Positions 1 to 12,900 of a DNA stretch of 64,000 bases are shown piece after piece. This DNA is from Acanthosepion esculentum (Eukaryota > Mollusca > Cephalopoda > Sepiida > Sepiidae). Below the pieces are notes generated by a model. That model did not search any database, was not told the origin of the DNA, and saw only the letters and a list, made by a program, of their open reading frames with translations. The translations under genes and the position numbers were made by a program. How positions within the stretch are numbered: position 1 is the first letter of the stretch; each line of letters starts with the position of its first letter. The stretch is from NCBI GenBank assembly GCA_964036315.1, contig OZ038480.1:13452305-13516304 (forward strand), written 5' to 3'.

Positions 1-470
1 GCAATTTTCTTTGTCCAAGAAGGTTTTAGCAAAATTGAACCGTACCATGAAGATGGGTTCGTTGTGGTCGGTTTCCATACAACCCATTTCTGTTTAAACA
101 ACCTTGTATTGTGCGAGTACTTACATTGATATCTATCGCATCCAAATTTTTGGCGATGTCTTTCAAAACAACTCTTGGGTTTATATTAACCTCGTGTCAA
201 TGGTCGTGCAGTTCTCGGTGACAATTTGGGTTTTCTTCTACGCCCACGCAAAGTCTCTGTCGTGCCAAACTGTTTAAACTTCTTTATAATGGACTATACC
301 GTAGCTTTATGTATAGCTAACCGGTTTCAAATAGGCTGTAACTATTTTGTAGAAATTAATAATTCTCTGTCTCAAGTGAACGCTAAGTTCCTTTGTTTTC
401 ACTATCGTCTTGTTAACGTAAGAATAACAATGGTGACACTATATGTACCATGTGATGTTCTTTGCTGGAA
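1..470 (-). pseudogene. Tc1-like transposase, N-terminal half, broken and cut by window edge
   Basis: Read on the minus strand, three frames together give the DNA-binding half of a Tc1-family transposase. From high to low coordinate the recognisable pieces are KFKQFGTTETL, KPKLSPRTAR (the GRPR-like linker region), NPRVVLKDIAKNLDA, INVSTRTIQ, NRNGLYG and FAKTFLDKEN at the very edge. This order is that of the paired helix-turn-helix domain followed by the linker to the DDE catalytic domain, which would lie outside the window. At least two frameshifts and an internal stop break the reading frame, so it is a dead copy. No terminal inverted repeat is visible on the right side. Family assignment rests on motif recognition only. 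Confidence 0.65.
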
Positions 471-680
471 TTATCACAAATATTCTACTGAATAAACAGT
501 CTAGAAAGCTTCACTGATAAAATAATTATGTGAATTTAAAACGATATTTTCTATTGTACGAATAATTTTTTCTTTTCTATTTTGCATAAATCGTCTGTCA
601 AAATTGTGGTATTTAACTTGTTTCTCTGAAAATTGAGTTTATATTCATTTCTGTACTTATAAACATGTAAAAAACCTAAT

Positions 681-682
<2 letters not shown>

Positions 683-739
<57 letters not shown>

Positions 740-876
740 TTCTGAAAAATGGAAAAAATATTCAAAATTGATGGGTGTATGAATAATTACATCGCTGACT
801 CTAGATAGATAGATAAATAGATAGATAGATAGATAGATACAAAATGACTGTAACAAATATTAAAACACTTAGCTTG

Positions 877-971
<95 letters not shown>
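683..971. repeat. (TA)n and (GATA)n microsatellites
   Basis: A (TA)n tract at 683-735, a short GATA run at about 802-840 and a (TA)n-(GATA)n compound tract at 881-971 flank about 40 bp of ordinary sequence. Tyrosine/isoleucine-rich reading frames here are translations of the microsatellite. Confidence 0.95.
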
Positions 972-974
972 TCA

Positions 975-1074
975 AGAGGTCAGTTGAATCTGCTACCTTG
1001 GTTTCAAACTCTTTGGTAAAAACGCCCGAGGATACCGTAAGGTTGAAACCAAGGTAGCGTATTCAAGTGACCTC
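975..1074. repeat. Short palindromic (foldback) element
   Basis: Arms 975-1007 and 1043-1074 are inverted copies of each other with only a few mismatches (GCTACCTTGGTTTCAA pairs with TTGAAACCAAGGTAGC). The loop is about 35 nt. It abuts the (GATA)n tract on its left. No coding capacity. Confidence 0.8.
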
Positions 1075-1215
1075 CTGCTTTTTAAAATTAAAAGCCCTAC
1101 ATATTTTATTTACTTTTGTTATTTCACACATGTACTGGGCACTATTTAATACTATAGTTTGCTGGTCTTATTCAGTTCTGACAATTAACCTTCTTTAGAT
1201 AGATAGATGAGAGGC

Positions 1216-1218
<3 letters not shown>

Positions 1219-1290
<72 letters not shown>
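1219..1290. repeat. (TA)n microsatellite
   Basis: Pure TA dinucleotide run of about 36 units. Confidence 0.98.
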
Positions 1291-1296
<6 letters not shown>

Positions 1297-1344
1297 GAAT
1301 CTATCTTGTCCTCCAGATATGCGTTAAATAGTAGAACTACTGTC

Positions 1345-1835
1345 TGCAGTTGTTCATGCAAAATCATTTCTCAAAAATGTTGTTAATGCAAAATCAATTC
1401 TCACAACAACAAAAAAATATGAGAAATCAATTCCCCCAAAAAGTTGTTAATGCAAAATCAAAAAATAAAATTGAAGGCGAAATCAATTCTCAAAAAATTT
1501 TTTTAATGCAAAATCAATTCTCAAAAAAAAAAGAAAAATATGGCGAAATCAATTTTCAAAGAAATACTTTATGCAAAATCAATTTTCAAAATGTTGTTAA
1601 TGCAAAATCAATTCTCAAAAAATAAAATTTAAGGCGAAATCAATTCTCAAAAAAAAAAAAAGAAGAAAAATATGGCGAAATGAATTTTCAAAAAAATTCT
1701 TAATGCAAAATCAATTTTCAAAATTTTGGTAATACAAAATCAATTCTTAAAAAATAAAATTTAAGGTGAAATCAATTCTCAAAAAACTGTTAATTCAAAA
1801 TCAATTCTTAAAAATATTCACTTGCAAAAGAAGAA
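1345..1835. repeat. Degenerate ~31-bp minisatellite, A-rich
   Basis: Repeats of a unit resembling TTGTTAATGCAAAATCAATT followed by CTCAAAAA, about 15 copies with indels and A-tracts. Similar sized (30-31 bp) minisatellites occur at 23.3, 48.6 and 60.1 kb with unrelated sequence. The open frame across it (1350-1625) is explained by the repeat. Confidence 0.85.
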
Positions 1836-2520
1836 TTATTCTTAAAATCCAAAACATGTTTCGGGTTTATATAACCCACAAAGTGTTGATAAGCCGTAAA
1901 ATAAATCAATCAACTAGCAACAATCTGTCAATGGTTAGAGTACCGGGTGTACACATGAACAATTCACTCCACATATCTGGGTTGAAGGGTCCAGGTTATA
2001 TTATTTCATGCTTAGCATGTCTTATGCAAGTAGCATTCGAAGCCTGTCTCGGTCACGAGGCCGTTGATTCTATCGGGGGACCCACCTCACTAGCCGTTAA
2101 CCTCCGTCTCGGAAGCTCTCGGCTTGATAATCTGTCACCACCATACTGGCTGCATAGATAGCTATTGAGTCCAGTCTACTCAACTGTTCTAAATGACCGT
2201 TGACCTTGCAAGAAGGTTCATCTATCTTGTTCCTTAATCCTATTTTTCTCTCAGAAAAGTCTGCTGGGTGTCTAGCGCAACATCCTCACCAGAAAAAATC
2301 CTGATGGAGTAATCGGTTTAGTCATCAATGATCTATGTGTCAGGTAGTAATGGGTTATATGATACCAGTACCTCGACATAATTCTATTTCTATTATTTTT
2401 TTTATTTACTGTTTGGAAGAGAACCCTGGTTTGGTCGAGAGCTTTTCAGCACACGTTTATGTATCGAAAAATGTAGATATTTACGCTTGTAAAATCTAAA
2501 CCAAAACACACACATTATCT
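1836..2520. other. No recognisable feature
   Basis: An open frame continues to 2161 out of the minisatellite, but there is no domain, codon pattern or partner exon to support it. Nothing else recognised. Confidence 0.5.
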
Positions 2521-2521
2521 C

Positions 2522-2522
<1 letters not shown>

Positions 2523-2559
<37 letters not shown>

Positions 2560-2649
2560 GTACATATACATATATATATATTTATGTTTATACATACATA
2601 TATATATATACATATACGATATATATACATATATATAAATATATATATT

Positions 2650-2721
<72 letters not shown>
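2523..2721. repeat. (CA)n, imperfect AT and (TA)n compound microsatellite
   Basis: A CA run at about 2528-2554, then irregular TA/TACA sequence and a pure TA run at about 2646-2721. Confidence 0.95.
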
Positions 2722-2723
<2 letters not shown>

Positions 2724-3924
2724 TATTACAAAATACGCGCGTGCCTGTTCGTGAGCGTGTGTTTGTGTGTTTGATTTAGCATGCGTAATCTCCCCGAATT
2801 GTCATTTTTAGTAGAGAGGTTTCTAGTTATCAGGCGTAATCATTTTTCTTGCCTAAACTAATAAAACATATTATCTTTCATGTCGAGATATCTTTGCGAC
2901 TTATATGCAAACATACAAATGCATATTTTTTTTATTGTTGTTATGGGCAAGAAGATAATAATTTTCGGCATCATTCGCTGTGTCATTACTGCCAGCGACA
3001 TCCGCCTTATCAAGTGTAACAGTTTCATCTTCATATATATATCAATGAAATCCTAAGACCCATTTCACAAACGAGACCATCGGCTGGGTACCTACCCTCA
3101 AAATGTGCCGTCGATTTATTCAGAAGACTGGCGCATGCGTAAAGACTGTTTAGGTCATCATAATGTACGATTGAGTCCATTGTTTAAAGACAAAACCATA
3201 CTGTCAACGATTTCTAAAAATATGTCGTCAACAATTCCCAAAAATGTAAGCGTGTGTGTATATGTGTGTGTGAGAGAGAGGGGGGGTCAAGAGGGAGAGA
3301 GAGGGGGAGAGCGAGGGGAAGAGTGACATAGATAGATAGACAGATAGAATGGGGGTTAGTGACAGACAGAGAGATAAGAGAGAGAGAAAGAGATAAGGGA
3401 GCATAATGTTGTTACTTCCTTTTATGGGCATATTGCTCAAAACATTCAGTTAGATCTCACAGTATCACAGGACACTGAAGATGTTAAGATTGAAGTCGAT
3501 TCTGATGTACATTGAGTGCAGTGAGTTCGAATCCCACACTCGCGTATATTTAATCAATAGTTATATAGGATTATTTTAAAACTACCTGTGACAGAAGGAG
3601 AAGTTTGCTTGGAAAAATTAACCCGTATAAAAATGTTATTTTACTTCAACATTTCTAGATTACTATAATTAGTCAAAAATGCAGTGGCTTGCAAAACTAT
3701 ACAACCGCCTTTGAACCGTAACGAGATAAACATTGTATTAATATACTCGAATACCCAGGGAGGTAGAAGTTGAATTCTTCTTCCTTATGTGTTGTGTCTA
3801 CTGAGGACGTAGGCGATCATGATTCTCCACTACTTCCTGCTGTCATTTGTAGCTATTAATAAACTCTGCATTTCTGTTAATTCTCCTAAGACCTATTCCG
3901 CCATCAATTTTCTACTTACTTGTT
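2722..3924. other. Low-information sequence with a purine-rich patch
   Basis: No gene recognised. A GA-rich patch runs from about 3270 to 3400. At about 3515-3540 a B-box-like string (GAGTTCGAATCCCACA) suggests a decayed tRNA-derived SINE, but no A box is convincing. Confidence 0.4.
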
Positions 3925-6900
3925 TTCCTTTGCCGCTCTTGTCCTCTATCCGTCCCGTGACAATCAGATTTTCCAAGCCCTCCTTCCTCGTTATATGCTA
4001 CAGAAACAATCTCACCCCGAGTGTTGTTTTCCTCTGTCCATTTTGTCATCTATCCGTCCCGTGACGATCATATTTTCCTAGCCCTCCTTCCTCGTTATAT
4101 GCTACAGAATCCTCAACTGTCTCTTCCCGTGCGTTGTTTTCCTCTACTCCTCTATCCGTCCCGTGAGGATCAGATTTTCCAAGCCCTCCTTCCTCATTAT
4201 ATGCTACAGAAACCTCAACTGTCTCTTCCCGTGCATTGTTTTCCTCTGCCCCTCTTGCCCTCTATCCGTCCCGTGAGGATCAGATTTTACAAGCCCACAT
4301 TCCTCCTTATATGCTACAGAAACCTCATCTGTCCCTTCTCGTGCATTGTTTTCCTCTGCCCCTCTTGCCCTCTATCCGTCCCGTGAGGATCAGTTTTTCC
4401 AAGCCCTCCTTGCTCATTATATGCTACAGAAACCTCAACTGTCCCTTCCCGTGCATTGTTTTCCTCTGCCCCTCTTGTCCTCTATCCGTCCCGTGAGGAT
4501 CAGTTTTTCCAAGCCCTCCTTCCTCATTATATGCTACAGAAACCTCAACTGTCTCTTCCCGTACATTGTTTTCCTCTGCCCCTCTTGTCCTCTATCCGTC
4601 CAGTGAGGATCAGATTTTCCAAGCCCACATTCCTCATTATATGCTACAGAAACCTCAACTGTCTCTTCCCGTGCATTGTTTTCCTCTGCCCCTCTTGTCC
4701 TCTATCCGTCCAGTGAGGATCAGTTTTTCCAAGCCCACATTCCTCATTATATGCTACAGAAACCTCAACTGTCTCTTCCCGTACATTGTTTTCCTCTGCC
4801 CCTCTTGTCCTCTATCCGTCCAGTGAGGATCAGATTTTCCAAGCCCTCCTTCCTCATTATATGCTACAGAAACATCAACTGTCTCTTCCCGTGCATTGTT
4901 TTCCTCTGCCCCTCTTGCCCTCTATCCGTCCCGTGAGGATCAGATTTTACAAGCCCACATTCCTCATTATATGCTACAGAAACCTCATCTGTCCCTTCTC
5001 GTGCATTGTTTTCCTCTGCCCCTCTTGCCCTCTATCCGTCCCGTGAGGATCAGTTTTTCCAAGCCCTCCTTGCTCATTATATGCTACAGAAACCTCAACT
5101 GTCCCTTCCCGTGCATTGTTTTCCTCTGCCCCTCTTGTCCTCTATCCGTCCCGTGAGGATCAGTTTTTCCAAGCCCTCCTTCCTCATTATATGCTACAGA
5201 AACCTCAACTGTCTCTTCCCGTACATTGTTTTCCTCTGCCCCTCTTGTCCTCTATCCGTCCAGTGAGGATCAGATTTTCCAAGCCCACATTCCTCATTAT
5301 ATGCTACAGAAACCTCAACTGTCTCTTCCCGTGCATTGTTTTCCTCTGCCCCTCTTGTCCTCTATCCGTCCAGTGAGGATCAGTTTTTCCAAGCCCTCCT
5401 TCCTCATTATATGCTACAGAAACCTCAACTGTCCCTTCCCGTGCATTGTTTTCCTCTGCCCCTCTTGTCCTCTATCCGTCCCGTGAGGATCAGATTTTCC
5501 AAGCCCACATTCCTCATTATATGCTACAGAAACCTCAACTGTCTCTTCCCGTGCATTGTTTTCCTCTGCCCCTCTTGTCCTCTATCCGTCCAGTGAGGAT
5601 CAGATTTTCCAAGCCCACATTCCTCATTATATGCTACAGAAACCTCAACTGTCTCTTCCCGTACATTGTTTTCCTCTGCCCCTCTTGTCCTCTATCCGTC
5701 CCGTGAGGATCAGATTTTCCAAGCCCACATTCCTCATTATATGCTACAGAAACCTCAACTGTCTCTTCCCGTGCATTGTTTTCCTCTGCCCCTCTTGTCC
5801 TCTATCCGTCCAGTGAGGATCAGATTTTCCAAGCCCACATTCCTCATTATATGCTACAGAAACCTCAACTGTCTCTTCCCGTGCATTGTTTTCCTCTGCC
5901 CCTCTTGTCCTCTATCCGTCCCGTGAGGATCAGTTTTTCCAAGCCCTCCTTCCTCATTATATGCTACAGAAACCTCAACTGTCCCTTCCCGTGCATTGTT
6001 TTCCTCTGCCCCTCTTGTCCTCTATCCGTCCCGTGAGGATCAGATTTTCCAAGCCCACATTCCTCATTATATGCTACAGAAACCTCAACTGTCTCTTCCC
6101 GTGCATTGTTTTCCTCTGCCCCTCTTGTCCTCTATCCGTCCAGTGAGGATCAGATTTTCCAAGCCCTCCTTCCTCATTATATGCTACAGAAACCTCAACT
6201 GTCCCTTCCCGTGCATTGTTTTCCTCTGCCCCTCTTGTCCTCTATCCGTCCCGTGAGGATCAGATTTTCCAAGCCCACATTCCTCATTATATGCTACAGA
6301 AACCTCAACTGTCTCTTCCCGTACATTGTTTTCCTCTGCCCCTCTTGTCCTCTATCCGTCCAGTGAGGATCAGTTTTTCCAAGCCCTCCTTCCTCATTAT
6401 ATGCTACAGAAACCTCAACTGTCCCTTCCCGTGCATTGTTTTCCTCTGCCCCTCTTGTCCTCTATCCGTCCCGTGAGGATCAGATTTTCCAAGCCCACAT
6501 TCCTCATTATATGCTACAGAAACCTCAACTGTCTCTTCCCGTGCATTGTTTTCCTCTGCCCCTCTTGTCCTCTATCCGTCCAGTGAGGATCAGTTTTTCC
6601 AAGCCCTCCTTCCTCATTATATGCTACAGAAACCTCAACTGTCCCTTCCCGTGCATTGTTTTCCTCTGCCCCTCTTGTCCTCTATCCGTCCCGTGAGGAT
6701 CAGATTTTCCAAGCCCACATTCCTCATTATATACTACAGAAACCTCAACTGTCTCTTCCCGTACATTGTTTTCCTCTGCCCCTCTTGTCCTCTATCCGTC
6801 CAGTGAGGATCAGTTTTTCCAAGCCCTCCTTCCTCATTATATGCTACAGAAACCTCAACTGTCCCTTCCCGTGCATTGTTTTCCTCTGCCCCTCTTGTCC

Positions 6901-9900
6901 TCTATCCGTCCCGTGAGGATCAGATTTTCCAAGCCCACATTCCTCATTATATGCTACAGAAACCTCAACTGTCTCTTCCCGTACATTGTTTTCCTCTGCC
7001 CCTCTTGTCCTCTATCCGTCCAGTGAGGATCAGTTTTTCCAAGCCCTCCTTCCTCATTATATGCTACAGAAACCTCAACTGTCCCTTCCCGTGCATTGTT
7101 TTCCTCTGCCCCTCTTGTCCTCTATCCGTCCCGTGAGGATCAGATTTTCCAAGCCCACATTCCTCATTATATGCTACAGAAACCTCAACTGTCTCTTCCC
7201 GTACATTGTTTTCCTCTGCCCCTCTTGTCCTCTATCCGTCCAGTGAGGATCAGTTTTTCCAAGCCCTCCTTCCTCATTATATGCTACAGAAACCTCAACT
7301 GTCCCTTCCCGTGCATTGTTTTCCTCTGCCCCTCTTGTCCTCTATCCGTCCCGTGAGGATCAGATTTTCCAAGCCCACATTCCTCATTATATGCTACAGA
7401 AACCTCAACTGTCTCTTCCCGTACATTGTTTTCCTCTGCCCCTCTTGTCCTCTATCCGTCCCGTGAGGATCAGATTTTCCAAGCCCACATTCCTCATTAT
7501 ATGCTACAGAAACCTCAACTGTCTCTTCCCGTGCATTGTTTTCCTCTGCCCCTCTTGTCCTCTATCCGTCCCGTGAGGATCAGATTTTCCAAGCCCACAT
7601 TCCTCATTATATGCTACAGAAACCTCAACTGTCTCTTCCCGTGCATTGTTTTCCTCTGCCCCTCTTGTCCTCTATCCGTCCAGTGAGGATCAGATTTTCC
7701 AAGCCCTCCTTCCTCATTATATGCTACAGAAACCTCAACTGTCTCTTCCCGTGCATTGTTTTCCTCTGCCCCTCTTGTCCTCTATCCGTCCAGTGAGGAT
7801 CAGATTTTCCAAGCCCTCCTTCCTCATTATATGCTACAGAAACCTCAACTGTCCCTTCCCGTGCATTGTTTTCCTCTGCCCCTCTTGTCCTCTATCCGTC
7901 CCGTGAGGATCAGATTTTCCAAGCCCACATTCCTCATTATATGCTACAGAAACCTCAACTGTCTCTTCCCGTGCATTGTTTTCCTCTGCCCCTCTTGTCC
8001 TCTATCCGTCCAGTGAGGATCAGATTTTCCAAGCCCTCCTTCCTCATTATATGCTACAGAAACCTCAACTGTCTCTTCCCGTGCATTGTTTTCCTCTGCC
8101 CCTCTTGTCCTCTATCCGTCCAGTGAGGATCAGATTTTCCAAGCCCTCCTTCCTCATTATATGCTACAGAAACCTCAACTGTCCCTTCCCGTGCATTGTT
8201 TTCCTCTGCCCCTCTTGTCCTCTATCCGTCCCGTGAGGATCAGATTTTCCAAGCCCACATTCCTCATTATATGCTACAGAAACCTCAACTGTCTCTTCCC
8301 GTGCATTGTTTTCCTCTGCCCCTCTTGTCCTCTATCCGTCCAGTGAGGATCAGATTTTCCAAGCCCTCCTTCCTCATTATATGCTACAGAAACCTCAACT
8401 GTCTCTTCCCGTGCATTGTTTTCCTCTGCCCCTCTTGTCCTCTATCCGTCCAGTGAGGATCAGATTTTCCAAGCCCTCCTTCCTCATTATATGCTACAGA
8501 AACCTCAACTGTCCCTTCCCGTGCATTGTTTTCCTCTGCCCCTCTTGTCCTCTATCCGTCCCGTGAGGATCAGATTTTCCAAGCCCACATTCCTCATTAT
8601 ATGCTACAGAAACCTCAACTGTCTCTTCCCGTGCATTGTTTTCCTCTGCCCCTCTTGTCCTCTATCCGTCCAGTGAGGATCAGATTTTCCAAGCCCTCCT
8701 TCCTCATTATATGCTACAGAAACCTCAACTGTCTCTTCCCGTGCATTGTTTTCCTCTGCCCCTCTTGTCCTCTATCCGTCCAGTGAGGATCAGATTTTCC
8801 AAGCCCTCCTTCCTCATTATATGCTACAGAAACCTCAACTGTCCCTTCCCGTGCATTGTTTTCCTCTGCCCCTCTTGTCCTCTATCCGTCCCGTGAGGAT
8901 CAGATTTTCCAAGCCCACATTCCTCATTATATGCTACAGAAACCTCAACTGTCTCTTCCCGTGCATTGTTTTCCTCTGCCCCTCTTGTCCTCTATCCGTC
9001 CAGTGAGGATCAGATTTTCCAAGCCCTCCTTCCTCATTATATGCTACAGAAACCTCAACTGTCTCTTCCCGTGCATTGTTTTCCTCTGCCCCTCTTGTCC
9101 TCTATCCGTCCAGTGAGGATCAGATTTTCTAAGCCCTCCTTCCTCATTATATGCTACAGAAACCTCAACTGTCCCTTCCCGTGCATTGTTTTCCTCTGCC
9201 CCTCTTGTCCTCTATCCGTCCCGTGAGGATCAGATTTTCCAAGCCCACATTCCTCATTATATGCTACAGAAACCTCAACTGTCTCTTCCCGTGCATTGTT
9301 TTCCTCTGCCCCTCTTGTCCTCTATCCGTCCAGTGAGGATCAGATTTTCCAAGCCCTCCTTCCTCATTATATGCTACAGAAACCTCAACTGTCCCTTCCC
9401 GTGCATTGTTTTCCTCTGCCCCTCTTGTCCTCTATCCGTCCCGTGAGGATCAGATTTTCCAAGCCCACATTCCTCATTATATGCTACAGAAACCTCAACT
9501 GTCTCTTCCCGTGCATTGTTTTCCTCTGCCCCTCTTGTCCTCTATCCGTCCAGTGAGGATCAGATTTTCCAAGCCCTCCTTCCTCATTATATGCTACAGA
9601 AACCTCAACTGTCTCTTCCCGTGCATTGTTTTCCTCTGCCCCTCTTGTCCTCTATCCGTCCAGTGAGGATCAGATTTTCCAAGCCCACATTCCTCATTAT
9701 ATGCTACAGAAACCTCAACTGTCTCTTCCCGTGCATTGTTTTCCTCTGCCCCTCTTGTCCTCTATCCGTCCAGTGAGGATCAGATTTTCCAAGCCCTCCT
9801 TCCTCATTATATGCTACAGAAACCTCAACTGTCTCTTCCCGTGCATTGTTTTCCTCTGCCCCTCTTGTCCTCTATCCGTCCAGTGAGGATCAGATTTTCC

Positions 9901-12900
9901 AAGCCCACATTCCTCATTATATGCTACAGAAACCTCAACTGTCTCTTCCCGTGCATTGTTTTCCTCTGCCCCTCTTGTCCTCTATCCGTCCAGTGAGGAT
10001 CAGATTTTCCAAGCCCTCCTTCCTCATTATATGCTACAGAAACCTCAACTGTCTCTTCCCGTGCATTGTTTTCCTCTGCCCCTCTTGTCCTCTATCCGTC
10101 CCGTGAGGATCAGATTTTCCAAGCCCACATTCCTCATTATATGCTACAGAAACCTCAACTGTCTCTTCCCGTGCATTGTTTTCCTCTGCCCCTCTTGTCC
10201 TCTATCCGTCCCGTGAGGATCAGATTTTCCAAGCCCACATTCCTCATTATATGCTACAGAAACCTCAACTGTCCCTTCCCGTGCATTGTTTTCCTCTGCC
10301 CCTCTTGTCCTCTATCCGTCCCGTGAGGATCAGATTTTCCAAGCCCACATTCCTCATTATATGCTACAGAAACCTCAACTGTCTCTTCCCGTGCATTGTT
10401 TTCCTCTGCCCCTCTTGTCCTCTATCCGTCCAGTGAGGATCAGATTTTCCAAGCCCTCCTTCCTCATTATATGCTACAGAAACCTCAACTGTCTCTTCCC
10501 GTGCATTGTTTTCCTCTGCCCCTCTTGTCCTCTATCCGTCCAGTGAGGATCAGATTTTCCAAGCCCACATTCCTCATTATATGCTACAGAAACCTCAACT
10601 GTCTCTTCCCGTGCATTGTTTTCCTCTGCCCCTCTTGTCCTCTATCCGTCCAGTGAGGATCAGATTTTCCAAGCCCTCCTTCCTCATTATATGCTACAGA
10701 AACCTCAACTGTCTCTTCCCGTGCATTGTTTTCCTCTGCCCCTCTTGTCCTCTATCCGTCCAGTGAGGATCAGATTTTCCAAGCCCACATTCCTCATTAT
10801 ATGCTACAGAAACCTCAACTGTCTCTTCCCGTGCATTGTTTTCCTCTGCCCCTCTTGTCCTCTATCCGTCCAGTGAGGATCAGATTTTCCAAGCCCTCCT
10901 TCCTCATTATATGCTACAGAAACCTCAACTGTCCCTTCCCGTGCATTGTTTTCCTCTGCCCCTCTTGTCCTCTATCCGTCCCGTGAGGATCAGATTTTCC
11001 AAGCCCACATTCCTCATTATATGCTACAGAAACCTCAACTGTCTCTTCCCGTGCATTGTTTTCCTCTGCCCCTCTTGTCCTCTATCCGTCCAGTGAGGAT
11101 CAGATTTTCCAAGCCCACATTCCTCATTATATGCTACAGAAACCTCAACTGTCTCTTCCCGTGCATTGTTTTCCTCTGCCCCTCTTGTCCTCTATCCGTC
11201 CCGTGAGGATCAGTTTTTCCAAGCCCTCCTTCCTCATTATATGCTACAGAAACCTCAACTGTCCCTTCCCGTGCATTGTTTTCCTCTGCCCCTCTTGTCC
11301 TCTATCCGTCCAGTGAGGATCAGATTTTCCAAGCCCACATTCCTCATTATATGCTACAGAAACCTCAACTGTCTCTTCCCGTGCATTGTTTTCCTCTGCC
11401 CCTCTTGTCCTCTATCCGTCCAGTGAGGATCAGATTTTCCAAGCCCTCCTTCCTCATTATATGCTACAGAAACCTCAACTGTCTCTTCCCGTGCATTGTT
11501 TTCCTCTGCCCCTCTTGTCCTCTATCCGTCCAGTGAGGATCAGATTTTCCAAGCCCACATTCCTCATTATATGCTACAGAAACCTCAACTGTCTCTTCCC
11601 GTGCATTGTTTTCCTCTGCCCCTCTTGTCCTCTATCCGTCCAGTGAGGATCAGATTTTCCAAGCCCTCCTTCCTCATTATATGCTACAGAAACCTCAACT
11701 GTCTCTTCCCGTGCATTGTTTTCCTCTGCCCCTCTTGTCCTCTATCCGTCCAGTGAGGATCAGATTTTCCAAGCCCACATTCCTCATTATATGCTACAGA
11801 AACCTCAACTGTCTCTTCCCGTGCATTGTTTTCCTCTGCCCCTCTTGTCCTCTATCCGTCCAGTGAGGATCAGATTTTCCAAGCCCTCCTTCCTCATTAT
11901 ATGCTACAGAAACCTCAACTGTCTCTTCCCGTGCATTGTTTTCCTCTGCCCCTCTTGTCCTCTATCCGTCCAGTGAGGATCAGATTTTCCAAGCCCTCCT
12001 TCCTCATTATATGCTACAGAAACCTCAACTGTCTCTTCCCGTGCATTGTTTTCCTCTGCCCCTCTTGTCCTCTATCCGTCCAGTGAGGATCAGATTTTCC
12101 AAGCCCTCCTTCCTCATTATATGCTACAGAAACCTCAACTGTCTCTTCCCGTGCATTGTTTTCCTCTGCCCCTCTTGTCCTCTATCCGTCCAGTGAGGAT
12201 CAGATTTTCCAAGCCCACATTCCTCATTATATGCTACAGAAACCTCAACTGTCTCTTCCCGTGCATTGTTTTCCTCTGCCCCTCTTGTCCTCTATCCGTC
12301 CAGTGAGGATCAGATTTTCCAAGCCCTCCTTCCTCATTATATGCTACAGAAACCTCAACTGTCTCTTCCCGTGCATTGTTTTCCTCTGCCCCTCTTGTCC
12401 TCTATCCGTCCCGTGAGGATCAGATTTTCCAAGCCCACATTCCTCATTATATGCTACAGAAACCTCAACTGTCTCTTCCCGTGCATTGTTTTCCTCTGCC
12501 CCTCTTGTCCTCTATCCGTCCCGTGAGGATCAGATTTTCCAAGCCCACATTCCTCATTATATGCTACAGAAACCTCAACTGTCCCTTCCCGTGCATTGTT
12601 TTCCTCTGCCCCTCTTGTCCTCTATCCGTCCCGTGAGGATCAGATTTTCCAAGCCCACATTCCTCATTATATGCTACAGAAACCTCAACTGTCTCTTCCC
12701 GTGCATTGTTTTCCTCTGCCCCTCTTGTCCTCTATCCGTCCAGTGAGGATCAGATTTTCCAAGCCCTCCTTCCTCATTATATGCTACAGAAACCTCAACT
12801 GTCTCTTCCCGTGCATTGTTTTCCTCTGCCCCTCTTGTCCTCTATCCGTCCAGTGAGGATCAGATTTTCCAAGCCCACATTCCTCATTATATGCTACAGA

